Shown here: piece by piece, positions 1 through 8,335 of the stretch | How positions within the stretch are numbered: position 1 is the stretch's first letter | Layout of the letters: each line of letters begins with the position of its first letter | Program-made: the position numbers and the translations under genes | From: Chitinophaga sp. sic0106 | GTDB taxonomy: Bacteria > Bacteroidota > Bacteroidia > Chitinophagales > Chitinophagaceae | Length of the DNA: 64,000 nt | Assembly: GCF_019219075.1 (NCBI RefSeq) | Contig: NZ_JAHUWJ010000020.1 | Location: 62,001 to 126,000, forward strand | Direction: 5' to 3' | The notes under the pieces: model-generated | Database searches by the model: none | Seen by the model: the letters and a program-made list of their open reading frames with translations, nothing else | What the model was told of the DNA's origin: nothing

Positions 1-2
1 GG

Positions 3-182
3 CGTCGTGGTGTGGTCCGTCAAATTGAAATGAAAGGAAACGCACAGGTTATAAAAGCGGCAGTTCCCCTTGCGGAATTGTTTGGTTATGTGACCGTGTT
101 AAGAACGTTGTCGTCCGGAAGGGCTGCCGCCTCGGTAACTTTTAGTGATTACCAGGTGGCTCCTGCAAGCGTAGTAGCATAG
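3..182 (+). CDS. fusA: Elongation factor G, C-terminal fragment (partial at window edge)
   Basis: Only the last 59 codons are in the window; the gene enters from the left edge. The fragment contains the stretch VPLAELFGYVTVLRTLSSGR and ends in a TAG. This is the pattern of the C-terminal domain V of EF-G, where most family members read VPLxEMFGYxTxLRSxTxGR. EF-G is the cytoplasmic GTPase that drives ribosomal translocation. The tail after the GRA motif (SVTFSDYQVAPASVVA) is more divergent than in housekeeping EF-G, so this may be a second, diverged EF-G paralogue; the missing N-terminus would decide. A hairpin terminator follows directly. Confidence 0.8.
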   Translation, partial: RRGVVRQIEMKGNAQVIKAAVPLAELFGYVTVLRTLSSGRAAASVTFSDYQVAPASVVA

Positions 183-193
183 TGCTTAGTAGA

Positions 194-226
194 AGCAGGT
201 GATTCCGGAAGGGTCACCTGCTTTTT
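194..226 (+). terminator. Rho-independent terminator after the EF-G gene
   Basis: A 9-bp perfect stem (AGCAGGTGA pairing with TCACCTGCT) with an 11-base loop is followed by a run of T. It begins 11 bases after the EF-G stop codon and points with that gene. Confidence 0.85.
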
Positions 227-299
227 AATTTTGAGGTTTTTTGTGTATTTTTGAATACTGCCCCAAAACTTGGTTTTTAGGCTTAAAACAGAGATTAAA

Positions 300-527
300 A
301 TGACAACAATAACGCTTAATGTTCCTGATAAAGTAGATCTTGATCCGAGGGAGACAGCACGGTTCCTGGCGGCCAAGCTTTTTGAGGTAGGACGGCTTTC
401 TTTAGGACAGGCCGCTCAAATGGCTGGTTTATCCAAGTCTGCATTTGCGGAAGTTTTGGGAGATTATGATGTATCTCTTATCAATTATTCAATTTCCGAT
501 ATAAGAAGAGATGCTTCAAACATATAA
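300..527 (+). CDS. UPF0175 family protein, putative antitoxin
   Basis: This 75-residue protein has the usual UPF0175 layout: a short beta-like N-terminus (TTITLNVPDKV), then a helix-turn-helix-like segment with RFLAAKLFEVGRLSLGQAAQMAGLSKSAFAEVLGD split over residues 20-55. UPF0175 proteins are small predicted DNA-binding proteins often encoded just before PIN-domain genes, where they are thought to act as antitoxins. The ATG at 300 was chosen over an upstream in-frame ATG at 270 because UPF0175 proteins begin close to the TTITLNVP strand. The 3' end overlaps the following PIN gene by 17 bases, so the two are translationally coupled. The region is AT-rich compared with downstream genes. A -7-like TATTTTTG lies at 246-253. 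Family assignment is good; the antitoxin role is inferred from family and context. Confidence 0.8.
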   Translation: MTTITLNVPDKVDLDPRETARFLAAKLFEVGRLSLGQAAQMAGLSKSAFAEVLGDYDVSLINYSISDIRRDASNI

Positions 528-975
528 TGTTGTAATCGCAGATACTAGTTGTTTTATCCTTTTGGATAAAATCAATGAGTTGGAACTGTTGCACAAGCTT
601 TTTGGTGATATCATGACGACCGATACTATCGCTATTGAGTTCGGTAAACCTTTGCCAGTTTGGGTGCATATAAAAGAAGTTGCTGATTTACATTACCAGA
701 ATATTTTAGAGTTAGAGGTTGACAAAGGGGAGGCCAGTGCTATTTCGCTGGCAATTGAAACGGGGTTGGCGTTATTAATCCTTGATGATTTAAAAGCGCG
801 AAAAGTAGCAGATAAATTACTATTAACTTATACAGGAACTTTGGGGCTATTGTTAAAGGCCAAAGAAAAAGGACTTATAACTGCTGTTAGGCCGATTCTT
901 GAAAAAATTCAAAATACAAATTTCAGATTTTCAAAAAATGTGTTTGCTGATATTTTGAAAGTGGCAGGCGAATGA
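511..975 (+). CDS. PIN-domain protein (DUF3368-type), putative toxin nuclease
   Basis: This 154-residue protein shows the acidic PIN scaffold: D11 in VVIADTSCFILL, E43 in IAIEFGKPLP, D71/E74 in DKGEASAISLA, and D92-D93 in LLILDDLKAR. PIN domains of this kind (DUF3368) are metal-dependent ribonucleases, and in VapC-type toxins these acids bind Mg2+ or Mn2+ to cut RNA. All expected acidic positions are present, so the protein is predicted to be catalytically competent. It overlaps the UPF0175 gene by 17 bases and would be co-expressed with it. Codon use is strongly AT-rich, especially in the last 80 bases. Whether the pair works as a toxin-antitoxin system is inferred from family and operon structure. 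Confidence 0.82.
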   Translation: MLQTYNVVIADTSCFILLDKINELELLHKLFGDIMTTDTIAIEFGKPLPVWVHIKEVADLHYQNILELEVDKGEASAISLAIETGLALLILDDLKARKVADKLLLTYTGTLGLLLKAKEKGLITAVRPILEKIQNTNFRFSKNVFADILKVAGE

Positions 976-1057
976 AATCGGAGATGAAAACTTTGATTTA
1001 ATTTTCAAATTCTTAATATCTCCCTGATAATCATCTCTATAACTCCAAAATCCTCCC

Positions 1058-1065
1058 TATCTTTG
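1058..1065 (+). promoter_or_regulatory. Candidate Bacteroidota -7 element for the 1104 lipoprotein gene
   Basis: TATCTTTG matches the TANNTTTG -7 consensus of the Bacteroidota primary sigma factor. It lies 38 bases before the ATG at 1104. No good -33 TTTG is visible at the expected distance, so the call rests on the -7 box alone. Confidence 0.4.
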
Positions 1066-1103
1066 CCGCTTCATTAACCCGAATTTTAATCATTTTATTT
1101 TCT

Positions 1104-1640
1104 ATGCAAAAACATTGGAACCTGCTCTGTATTAGCGTATTTGTATTATTTCTGGCCGCCTGCGCACCCGTATCTCCGCAGAAATTTTTTGAACAGGCAG
1201 TATTAAACACCAACCTGATAAACGACTTTGATCCGACATCATTTGGTAAAACACTGGAACAAAATACCATCGAATATCCAGATATTCCATCCAGTAAAAA
1301 GAAAGGCGACGAAGCGCAGGAAGCGGTAAAAACAAAAATCCTCACTTCAGAACGCGCACTGGAAAACATCAAGAAACTCTCCACCAACGACGACGAAACC
1401 AAAGCAATCAAGGAGAATTCGATCGCTCTTTTCGAAATGGTAATACCAGTGTATAAAAATGAGTACATGCAATATGCTAAGCTCTGTGATACAAAAGGGT
1501 CCGACGAAGAAAAGGCGGCTATCCTGACTAAGATCGAACAGGACTATGCGCCTAAAGTATATCAGCAGCTGGATGCACTGTACCAGAAAGGAAAAGTATA
1601 TGCTGAAAAAAATGATATTAATGTGAACTGGGGGAGATAG
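1104..1640 (+). CDS. Lipoprotein of unknown function
   Basis: This 178-residue protein starts with a type II signal peptide (MQKHWNLLCISVFVLFLAAC), with a LAAC lipobox placing the lipidated Cys at residue 20. The mature part is rich in charged residues and predicted mostly helical (for example KKKGDEAQEAVKTKILTSE, then repeated E/K-rich segments to the C-terminus). I do not recognise a named family. It is a stand-alone gene with a -7-like element upstream and a 9-bp hairpin downstream. The location should be the periplasmic face of the inner membrane or the outer membrane. Function is unknown. Confidence 0.75.
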   Translation: MQKHWNLLCISVFVLFLAACAPVSPQKFFEQAVLNTNLINDFDPTSFGKTLEQNTIEYPDIPSSKKKGDEAQEAVKTKILTSERALENIKKLSTNDDETKAIKENSIALFEMVIPVYKNEYMQYAKLCDTKGSDEEKAAILTKIEQDYAPKVYQQLDALYQKGKVYAEKNDINVNWGR

Positions 1641-1657
1641 TAACTGTTACTCCCAAA

Positions 1658-1694
1658 CGAAGGTGTTGCATCGCATCACGGCGCTACACCTTCG
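1658..1694 (+). terminator. Hairpin after the lipoprotein gene, weak terminator
   Basis: CGAAGGTGT at 1658-1666 pairs with ACACCTTCG at 1686-1694, with a 19-base loop. There is no U-run after it, so termination efficiency is uncertain. Confidence 0.4.
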
Positions 1695-1757
1695 AACTGA
1701 CCTTCTCAACAAACCATTTTGACCCGCTCACCAAACCTCCCATCCTCCACTCATCCG

Positions 1758-1765
1758 TAATTTTG
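1758..1765 (+). promoter_or_regulatory. Candidate -7 element for the SDR gene
   Basis: TAATTTTG fits TANNTTTG and lies 20 bases before the SDR start codon. No clear -33 box is seen. Confidence 0.4.
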
Positions 1766-1785
1766 TATTACAAAAATACTAACAG

Positions 1786-2508
1786 ATGAGAAAAGTACTT
1801 ATCACCGGCGCAAACAAAGGACTAGGCTATGAACTGGCAAAATACTTACTGCAACAGGGCTATTTCGTTTACCTCGGCGCAAGAAACAAAGCACTCGGAC
1901 AACAGGCAGTAGCTACCCTGCAACGGGAAGGCCTCACCAACAGCGCATTCCTGGAAATAGACCTGGCCAATCAGGCGTCTATTACCCACGCTGCTGCTAC
2001 CTTCGGTAGCAAAGAAACTAAACTGGATATCCTGATCAACAACGCAGGTATCCTCGGACGCCGGCAAAATCCGGAGCACCCCCTTAATATTCAGGATGTA
2101 CGGGAAGTGTTTGAAACCAACCTGTTTGGCACTATTGCCGTTACGGAAGCATTTCTACCTTTCCTGGAAAAGTCTGAGCTGGCAGTAATTGAAAATATTA
2201 CTTCAGACCTCTCCTCACTTACTTTACATCAGGACCCCAACTGGCTGTTGTATAAAGCGAAATCAATTACCTACGGCCCAAGCAAAACGGCCCTGAACGC
2301 CTATACGGTGGCACTGGCTTACGAATACAAAGACCGTAACTTCAAAATCAATTGTGTTACGCCTGGCTGGACCTCCACCGATTTTAACGGACATAGCGGT
2401 GGAAAAACAGCAGCTGAAAACTGTGTGAACCTCGCCAAATATGCCATGCTGGATGCCAACGGTCCTACAGGTAAATTCTTTGGGGAAGAAGGGGAGCTGC
2501 CCTGGTAG
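1786..2508 (+). CDS. Short-chain dehydrogenase/reductase (SDR) family oxidoreductase
   Basis: This 240-residue protein is a complete classical SDR. The Rossmann cofactor loop TGANKGLG is at residues 7-14, and NNAG at 85-88 stabilises the central sheet. N112 is in the EVFETNLFG helix, a serine cluster lies at 140-144, and the catalytic pair Y163-x3-K167 is in YGPSK. Such enzymes reduce carbonyls or oxidise alcohols with NAD(P)H in the cytoplasm. The arginine at residue 33 (LGARNK) after the second strand suggests NADPH preference. The substrate cannot be told from sequence. It is monocistronic on the basis of flanking gaps. Confidence 0.88.
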   Translation: MRKVLITGANKGLGYELAKYLLQQGYFVYLGARNKALGQQAVATLQREGLTNSAFLEIDLANQASITHAAATFGSKETKLDILINNAGILGRRQNPEHPLNIQDVREVFETNLFGTIAVTEAFLPFLEKSELAVIENITSDLSSLTLHQDPNWLLYKAKSITYGPSKTALNAYTVALAYEYKDRNFKINCVTPGWTSTDFNGHSGGKTAAENCVNLAKYAMLDANGPTGKFFGEEGELPW

Positions 2509-2557
2509 CAGGTCAACAATTGGCTTTTCCTGTTGTTAATGCAGCATGGGCGTTTTT

Positions 2558-3610
2558 ATGAAACCGGGCGCTGCGCTAATAATTTTACTGGTCGCTTTAA
2601 CGGCTGGTTACCATGCTGCAGCGCAGCGCGACACCGCACATCACAAAAAGCATAAGGTAAATATTACCGGCATCCCCATCATTAATTACAACAGTTCCTA
2701 CGGGATTATTCTGGGGGCCAACGGGATGGCGTTTTTTGATATGAGTAAGAAAGATACCATATCACCGGCCAGTTCGGCTGGTATCGGTGTCGGATATACG
2801 CAAAATAAGTCCTGGTTCGGAGTCGCGTTTGGTCAACTTTATTTCCAGGAGAATAAATGGCGCATCACCGCTGCTGCCGGTACTGGCAATATCAATTTCC
2901 AGTATTTTGAAGCTGCCAGCGATGTGGATGAAGGTCAGTTCGTAGATTATGCCTCGGTGAGTCGCTTCGCTTTTTTAAAGGTACTCCGTAAAATTTACGG
3001 ACCTTTTTATGGTGGCCTAATGGCAAAGCTCCAGCACTCCGAAACGGTGTTTGATGTTGGTTATGATTCCACCGCTGTGGTCAATGCCAATGGCCTGGGT
3101 GTGACCTTTCTCTACGACACCCGCAATAACGTATATACACCTACGAAGGGCTGGAAAGCAAATGTGAGCTTCCTCGGAAACCCGGAGTGGCTGGGGAGCG
3201 ACAGCGTTTTTAACTCCTTGCGGTTTTATATTAACTACTACCATCCTGTTACCAAAAATGCAGTGTTGGCAGCACGCATCAGCGGGTTTGCCGGCCTGGG
3301 TGATGTTCCATTTACAGGTCAGCATGCCGTTGGTGGAAAAGATATCCGCGGCTATACTAATGGTAAATACCGTGGTAACCAGGTGTATGCCGCACAGGCT
3401 GAATACCGGTGGAATTTCTACAAACGCTGGGGAGCCGTTGGCTTTTTCGGTGTGGCCTTTACGGAAGCCCCCTCCAGCGTCATGCTGCCAGGAGGCGGCG
3501 TGGGCGTACGTTTCAAAGCCATCCGCTCAAGGAATATCAACATCGGCGTAGACGGCGCCCTTGGAAAAGACGATAAAGGCATCTACTTCCGCATCAACGA
3601 GGCTTTCTGA
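2558..3610 (+). CDS. Omp85-type outer-membrane beta-barrel protein (BamA/TamA-like, barrel only)
   Basis: This protein of about 350 residues has a signal peptide (MKPGAALIILL to AAAQ) followed by a C-terminal surface-antigen type barrel. The hallmark Omp85 segment is GGKDIRGYTNGKYRG, the counterpart of the (V/I)RG(F/Y) loop that folds into the barrel lumen. It is followed by alternating aromatic strands, and the protein ends in phenylalanine as outer-membrane barrels do. There are no POTRA domains; the N-terminal part goes almost directly into barrel strands, unlike BamA. Known short relatives in Bacteroidota are of uncertain function. The ATG at 2558 was preferred over 2546 because it starts directly at the signal peptide. 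The last 28 bases overlap the convergent methyltransferase gene. Confidence 0.8.
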   Translation: MKPGAALIILLVALTAGYHAAAQRDTAHHKKHKVNITGIPIINYNSSYGIILGANGMAFFDMSKKDTISPASSAGIGVGYTQNKSWFGVAFGQLYFQENKWRITAAAGTGNINFQYFEAASDVDEGQFVDYASVSRFAFLKVLRKIYGPFYGGLMAKLQHSETVFDVGYDSTAVVNANGLGVTFLYDTRNNVYTPTKGWKANVSFLGNPEWLGSDSVFNSLRFYINYYHPVTKNAVLAARISGFAGLGDVPFTGQHAVGGKDIRGYTNGKYRGNQVYAAQAEYRWNFYKRWGAVGFFGVAFTEAPSSVMLPGGGVGVRFKAIRSRNINIGVDGALGKDDKGIYFRINEAF

Positions 3611-4269
3611 CATACGGCCGTATAATAGGCATAAGTACCCAGCCAGGTATCAATGTAATCGGGCTCCTGCACATTTTTGAAACCCTGCATTTCCATGTAC
3701 ACAGGTATCAATCCTTTCACGTTGTCAGTAGTGGTATTAAAGCCATCCAGCAGCTGCACAGTATAAAAAGCCATGCGCATGGCACGGGAGGAAGGTTGCC
3801 CCCAATCGCCTATCACCAGCCTGCCACCAGGCTTTAGCACCCGCTGTATTTCCTGCAGGGCCGCAAATTTGCCCTCCTTACTCAACTGGTGAAATACCAG
3901 GGAACTCACCACTTTGTCAAAGCTGTTATCCGGATACGGAAAAGTACCACCGTCATAAAGGTCCAGTGGAACTGCTATGCCTAGCTTTGCCAGTTTTTTT
4001 TCTGCCAGGACTTTTACTTTTGGGTCGATGTCGAGCCCGCGTAATTTCGTAGGTGCATTATAGTGATGAATGCGGATCAGGTTCTGACCCGTGCCAAAGC
4101 CGAATTCAAGTACGGCCTCCTGGTGCTGCGGGTTCAGCTCGGCCACCAGCCGTTGCCGGATGCGGTTTTCAGGCATGGTAAGCCGGACGGTGAAATCGTA
4201 AAGACCCGTCAGGAAATTATATCCCATGGCCGGGGTGAATTGTTTTCTTGCTGGTTCCAGTGTTGCCAT
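3583..4269 (-). CDS. Class I SAM-dependent methyltransferase
   Basis: The protein has about 228 residues and a typical class I fold. Motif I is VLEFGFGTGQN and the acidic end of strand 2 is GLDIDPK. A motif II/III region is DNSFDKVVSSLVFHQL, followed by VLKPGGRLVIGDWGQP, the classic post-motif seen in Methyltransf_11/25 families. The cofactor is S-adenosylmethionine; the substrate, probably a small molecule, is unknown. The first in-frame ATG (at 4269) was used because the longer frame starts with TTG. The gene converges on the Omp85-type gene, and the two 3' ends overlap by 28 bases with no room for a terminator between them. Confidence 0.87.
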   Translation of the reverse strand: MATLEPARKQFTPAMGYNFLTGLYDFTVRLTMPENRIRQRLVAELNPQHQEAVLEFGFGTGQNLIRIHHYNAPTKLRGLDIDPKVKVLAEKKLAKLGIAVPLDLYDGGTFPYPDNSFDKVVSSLVFHQLSKEGKFAALQEIQRVLKPGGRLVIGDWGQPSSRAMRMAFYTVQLLDGFNTTTDNVKGLIPVYMEMQGFKNVQEPDYIDTWLGTYAYYTAVCQKASLMRK

Positions 4270-4329
4270 AGCGGAGCGTTTAGGCCACAAAAGTCCGTCA
4301 ATCAGCCTTCCGGAAATTGTACAATCCTG

Positions 4330-5028
4330 CTAACTTTTCAGTGCGAAAAATGGCTTGATGCCAAACATCTTATAGAATACACGGGTAAAATGAGAGGAGT
4401 CAGTAAACCCTACCTCATGGGCACAGGCGGTGAGCGACCAGCCTTCCCTGGATTTTAAGACCGCTATCATCAGCCGCTTCCAAAGGATATACTGATGTAC
4501 GGATATTCCCAGTTGTTTTTTAAAGAGATGGGAGAGTCGCCCTTCAGATAAGTACGAGGTCCTGGACAACTGGCTTAAGGTAAGGGTATTGGTATGGGCC
4601 AGTGCATCGATGGTGGTCAGGCACTGCTGAATGCGCCCGTCGAGATGGCTGTTGTCGGGAGTACCGGCGTAATGCAACAGCAGCGGGATGTTTACGCCCT
4701 CACTGTTGTGAAAGGGCTCCAGGTCCGAATTATTGGTAAGGAGGTTAGCTAACGGGAACGCCTGCATGAAATAGCGGCCCGCAGGTGATAGCGGATCAAC
4801 GAATAACAGGTCGCAGTCGGCCTGCAGGCAATTAAAGCTATGACTTAAATTAGGCGGCAGAATAGCATTGGTGAGCTGGGTGAATTCTCCTGCTGCCGTG
4901 CTGATACTGAAAGTGCCGGTTTTACTATATACTACTTCAATCAGGTAATGCGCGTGCTTCCTCGTTTGGTAATTGCTTTTGGAAAACACGGCATAGCCCT
5001 GGTCCAGGTTGAATATCTCTACCGGCAT
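4330..5028 (-). CDS. AraC family transcriptional regulator
   Basis: The protein has 232 residues: an N-terminal cupin-like sensing domain (HAHYLIEVVYSKTG, then LPPNLSHSFNCL) and a C-terminal double helix-turn-helix. The second HTH ends with the AraC signature GFTDSSHFTRVFYKMFGIKPFFAL. AraC proteins bind DNA and usually activate carbon-use or stress genes in response to a small ligand. The start at 5028 is supported by an AGGAG seven bases upstream (5036-5040); the longer frame begins with TTG. The stop codon of the upstream DUF2314/DUF2185 gene falls between that AGGAG and the ATG, so the two genes are coupled. Targets are unknown. Confidence 0.88.
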   Translation of the reverse strand: MPVEIFNLDQGYAVFSKSNYQTRKHAHYLIEVVYSKTGTFSISTAAGEFTQLTNAILPPNLSHSFNCLQADCDLLFVDPLSPAGRYFMQAFPLANLLTNNSDLEPFHNSEGVNIPLLLHYAGTPDNSHLDGRIQQCLTTIDALAHTNTLTLSQLSRTSYLSEGRLSHLFKKQLGISVHQYILWKRLMIAVLKSREGWSLTACAHEVGFTDSSHFTRVFYKMFGIKPFFALKS

Positions 5029-5032
5029 GTGC

Positions 5033-5644
5033 TTACTCCTCCGGATTTTCAACGTCCTGAACAGCTACGAAATCATTGATTTCCGGGTCCCACTCAAATG
5101 CCGGGTGATCGGAAGCAAACACATTTTCCAGTCGCGGTTCAAAGTTGAGCACCTCTGCCAGACTAATAATCGCCACATGATCAGGGTTACCCAGGTAGGC
5201 ATCATCTTCGTCACCATGAAACAGCTGCCAGCCGCTGTCTTCCGCGTTATCCGGCTCTGCGCACAGCGCCCAGTTGATTTCTCCTTTTTCCAGTGCCCGC
5301 AGCGTGATGATGGCTTTCCTGCTTTCATCAAATTGTGGCTGCACCAGTATGGTGGCAATCTGGCCGGCGGTAAAGCTCACTTCATCCCCTTTGTTTAAAT
5401 CCTGGATATAATGAGGCTGATTGGTTAAGTATCCTTTAAAGGCCTCGCCGCTGATCTCGGAAATCTCTACCCACATCCGCTCCGCACGGCAGTTATCCTC
5501 AGTTTTGAAATTAAATACGAAAAACAACCGCACCATATTGCCCACCCGGAGACTGGCAATTTCTTCCGGCGTAGGCGCCAGGAAATGGCGGGGGTGGAGA
5601 GATGCTTCCTTACGGATATCCTGTAAATAGTAGCTTGCAGACAT
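5033..5644 (-). CDS. DUF2314 plus DUF2185 (Imm33-like) two-domain protein
   Basis: This protein of about 203 residues joins two small domains. The first half (RLFFVF, ERMWVEISEISGEAFKGYL, LNKGDEVSFTAGQIATI) resembles DUF2314, whose members carry the pattern MWVEVTxIDGDxFxGxL. The second half (EPDNAEDSGWQLFHGDEDDA, then YLGNPDHVAIISLAEVLN) resembles DUF2185, also called immunity protein Imm33. Imm33-type proteins occur as immunity proteins in polymorphic-toxin loci, but no toxin is next to this gene. The ATG at 5644 was chosen; the longer frame starts with TTG and its start lies against the sulfatase terminator. It forms a two-gene operon with the AraC regulator downstream. Domain calls are from memory of family patterns. 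Confidence 0.75.
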   Translation of the reverse strand: MSASYYLQDIRKEASLHPRHFLAPTPEEIASLRVGNMVRLFFVFNFKTEDNCRAERMWVEISEISGEAFKGYLTNQPHYIQDLNKGDEVSFTAGQIATILVQPQFDESRKAIITLRALEKGEINWALCAEPDNAEDSGWQLFHGDEDDAYLGNPDHVAIISLAEVLNFEPRLENVFASDHPAFEWDPEINDFVAVQDVENPEE

Positions 5645-5752
5645 GTATGTATTTTGCCTGCAAGATATTATTTTCCGAGGGATTATAACTTCTTCCAAAC
5701 CTCCGGTGCGCACTGTTAACAGATATGTTGCAGCTGCCTCCAAATTGAAAGA

Positions 5753-5776
5753 GGCTGTATCACGGATGATACAGCC
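5753..5776 (-). terminator. Terminator of the arylsulfatase gene
   Basis: On the minus strand a 10-bp perfect stem (GGCTGTATCA with TGATACAGCC, 4-base loop) is followed by TCTTTCAATTT. It lies 28 bases beyond the sulfatase stop. Confidence 0.7.
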
Positions 5777-5803
5777 CCTGGTAGTAGAACTTATAAACTG
5801 AAA

Positions 5804-7378
5804 TTAACGCGTCTTCATTGTTTCCATATCTTTCAGGCGCTTCATCGCATCCTGTTGACGTAAGAAGCCGTAGTTGATGCCGCTTGGGTTAAGTGTGGAA
5901 CCTTCCTGGTAAGGATATTTATCGAAATCTTTAAAGAATTCCTTGATCTTTCCCTGGATAGGTACCAAAAGCCACATCTGCTGGCCAAGGAATTTGGTGG
6001 CTTCACCGCCTTCTTTCATTCCTCTTTCATAAGGGTCCATACGGAGGTTGGTGATATTGGCCCATGATGGTACTTCTCTGGTAGCAGTAGCAATATTTCC
6101 TTCTGAGGCCACAGCAAAGCTGGTCTTCCAGTCGTTCCAGCGAACTGCATTGAGGTTACCGCCCTGATCAAAGTAATAGATCACATCTCTGGGACCTTTT
6201 TGTGTTTGACCGGTGAGGTATGGCAGGAAGTCGTAACCATCCAGGTGTACTTTGAAGTTTTTGCCATTGGCGGTATAGCCATTTGCCATTTTGCTTTTGA
6301 TGTCCGGAACACCGGCAGCATCGCACAAAGTAGGGAACCAGTCGATGAGCGAAATGATTTCGTTACTCACCTGGCCTGGTTTGATTTTGCCTGGCCAGCG
6401 GACCATCATCGGAATGCGCATACCACCTTCCCAGGTAGTGCCTTTTTCGCCATGGAACATGGTCATGGCGCCATCAGGCCATAGGGCTATCTCCGCACCA
6501 TTATCTGTAGTGTAAACCACGATGGTGTTATCCGCAATTTTCAGCTGATCCAGCAGATCCAGGAGTTCGCCTACCATGCCATCGTGTTCCACCATACCAT
6601 CGGCGTGTATACCTTTGCCTGTTTTGCCCACGGAAGCTGCCTTCAGATGGGTGAATACGTGCATGCGGGTACTGTTAAACCATACAAAGAATGGTTTATC
6701 CGCTTTAGCTGTTTTGGTGATATAATCCTTACATGCACCGAGGAATTCTTCATCAATGGTTTCCATACGTTTGCTGGTGAGTGGACCCGTATCTTCAATT
6801 TTACCATCGGCAGAACTACGTATTACCCCGCGAGGGCCATATGCTTTTTTGAATGCCGGGTCTTTTGGATAGAAGTAGCCTTCTGGTTCTTCTTCTGCGT
6901 TGAGGTGATAGAGGTTGCCAAAGAATTCATCAAACCCATGTTTAGTGGGTAAGTGCTGGTCCTGGTCGCCCAGGTGGTTTTTGCCAAACTGCCCGGTGGC
7001 ATAGCCGGCGGTTTTCATTACATCGGCAATGGTAGGCATCCAGTTAGCAATGCCGTGTGGATCTCCGGGCATACCAATGGTGAGCAGTCCTGTCCGGAAC
7101 GGCTCCTCCCCAAGGATAAACGATGCACGGCCGGCGGTACAACTCTGTTGCCCGTACGAATCTGTAAACAGCATGCCTTCGTTGGCAATGCGGTCAATGT
7201 TGGGAGTCTGATAACCCATCAGCCCTTTCGTATAGGCGCTGATCTGCGGAATACCAATGTCGTCACCGAAGATTACCAGGATGTTAGGCTTTTTCTGTGC
7301 CTGGGCGGAACTTCCGGTCAATGCACCCAATAAGGCTATGGTCGCTATTGCCCGTAACTGCTTTGAAAAAATCAACAT
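5804..7378 (-). CDS. Secreted arylsulfatase (type I sulfatase)
   Basis: The protein has 524 residues from the ATG at 7378, which begins a Sec signal peptide ending SSAQA. Metal-binding aspartates sit in IFGDDIG near the N-terminus. The sulfatase signature is C80-T-A-G-R84, fitting C-x-(P/A)-x-R; this cysteine must be oxidised to formylglycine. Later motifs include GKNHLGD, FFVWFNSTRMH, TTDNGAE and GEKGTTWEGGMRIP. It hydrolyses sulfate esters in the periplasm or outside the cell. The nearest characterised class is aryl/choline-type sulfatases, but the true substrate is not readable. The formylglycine-generating enzyme encoded at 48325 could activate it. The longer frame starts with TTG and would hide the signal peptide. 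Confidence 0.9.
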   Translation of the reverse strand: MLIFSKQLRAIATIALLGALTGSSAQAQKKPNILVIFGDDIGIPQISAYTKGLMGYQTPNIDRIANEGMLFTDSYGQQSCTAGRASFILGEEPFRTGLLTIGMPGDPHGIANWMPTIADVMKTAGYATGQFGKNHLGDQDQHLPTKHGFDEFFGNLYHLNAEEEPEGYFYPKDPAFKKAYGPRGVIRSSADGKIEDTGPLTSKRMETIDEEFLGACKDYITKTAKADKPFFVWFNSTRMHVFTHLKAASVGKTGKGIHADGMVEHDGMVGELLDLLDQLKIADNTIVVYTTDNGAEIALWPDGAMTMFHGEKGTTWEGGMRIPMMVRWPGKIKPGQVSNEIISLIDWFPTLCDAAGVPDIKSKMANGYTANGKNFKVHLDGYDFLPYLTGQTQKGPRDVIYYFDQGGNLNAVRWNDWKTSFAVASEGNIATATREVPSWANITNLRMDPYERGMKEGGEATKFLGQQMWLLVPIQGKIKEFFKDFDKYPYQEGSTLNPSGINYGFLRQQDAMKRLKDMETMKTR

Positions 7379-7661
7379 AGCTCGATTTTTAGGAGTTAGT
7401 GTGCCAGACATTAACAATAATGGAAAGTATTACGGTAACGGTTTTCCAGGGCATAACCTTCGCCGGAGAGGCGACGGTACTCGGATCTGTTCGTACGCGG
7501 TAATTACGATCCAAAATGTTTATGCCTGGTCACAGATGATGTATCTGTTGCTTATATGATCTATTTTAACAGCAAATAATCCAAAATGTTTAAGCGAACG
7601 AACCAAACCTGGCAGTAAATTATTTACCGGTAAAATGAGCTACCTTCATCATCCATAAAAA

Positions 7662-8159
7662 ATGAACAATATGAGTACCGAAAAAGCCATTCTTGCAGGT
7701 GGTTGCTTCTGGGGAGTAGAAGAGTTGATCCGCCAGCAGCCGGGTGTTATCTCTACCGTAGTGGGATATACCGGCGGCGATGTGCCCAATGCCACCTACA
7801 GGAACCATGGCACACATGCCGAAGCCATCGCTATCACATTTAATCCTGATATTATTTCTTATCGCACCCTGCTGGAGTTTTTCTTCCAGATTCATGACCC
7901 TACCACCCGCAACCGGCAGGGAAATGACATAGGCACGTCCTACCGCAGCGCTATCTTTTACCTGAATGATGAACAGCACCAAACCGCCGTGAAGCTGATA
8001 GAAGAACTGAATGCCTCCGGCAAATGGCCCGGCAAAATAGTGACAGAAGTAGTGCCGGCAGGCGATTTCTGGGACGCTGAAGAAGAACACCAGGATTATC
8101 TGCAAAAACATCCTTTTGGCTACACCTGCCATTATATCCGCCCAGAGTGGACTTTATAA
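7662..8159 (+). CDS. msrA: Peptide-methionine (S)-S-oxide reductase MsrA
   Basis: This 165-residue protein carries the MsrA active site GGCFWG with catalytic Cys15, followed by EELIRQQPGV, VGYTGG, YRNHGTHAEA and YRSAIF, all standard for the family. It reduces methionine-S-sulfoxide in proteins and is recycled by thioredoxin. The second in-frame Met (residue 4) is an equally possible start. There is no MsrB domain fused or adjacent. A Cys near the C-terminus (YTCHY) may act as resolving cysteine. It is transcribed divergently from the arylsulfatase across a 283-base spacer. Confidence 0.95.
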   Translation: MNNMSTEKAILAGGCFWGVEELIRQQPGVISTVVGYTGGDVPNATYRNHGTHAEAIAITFNPDIISYRTLLEFFFQIHDPTTRNRQGNDIGTSYRSAIFYLNDEQHQTAVKLIEELNASGKWPGKIVTEVVPAGDFWDAEEEHQDYLQKHPFGYTCHYIRPEWTL

Positions 8160-8335
8160 CCTTACCGATGCTGCCTGCCCCGCGCAGGTGGCATCTCCCT
8201 GTTCATACCCCCAAAAAAACCATTCACTCCCCAAAAAATACGGTTAGGCCGGAAAATAAATCTCAGATTGACGATTAATCATCACCTTTGTAAAAACTGT
8301 CACATATCCCAAGCTAAAACAACCAGGAGCAAATA

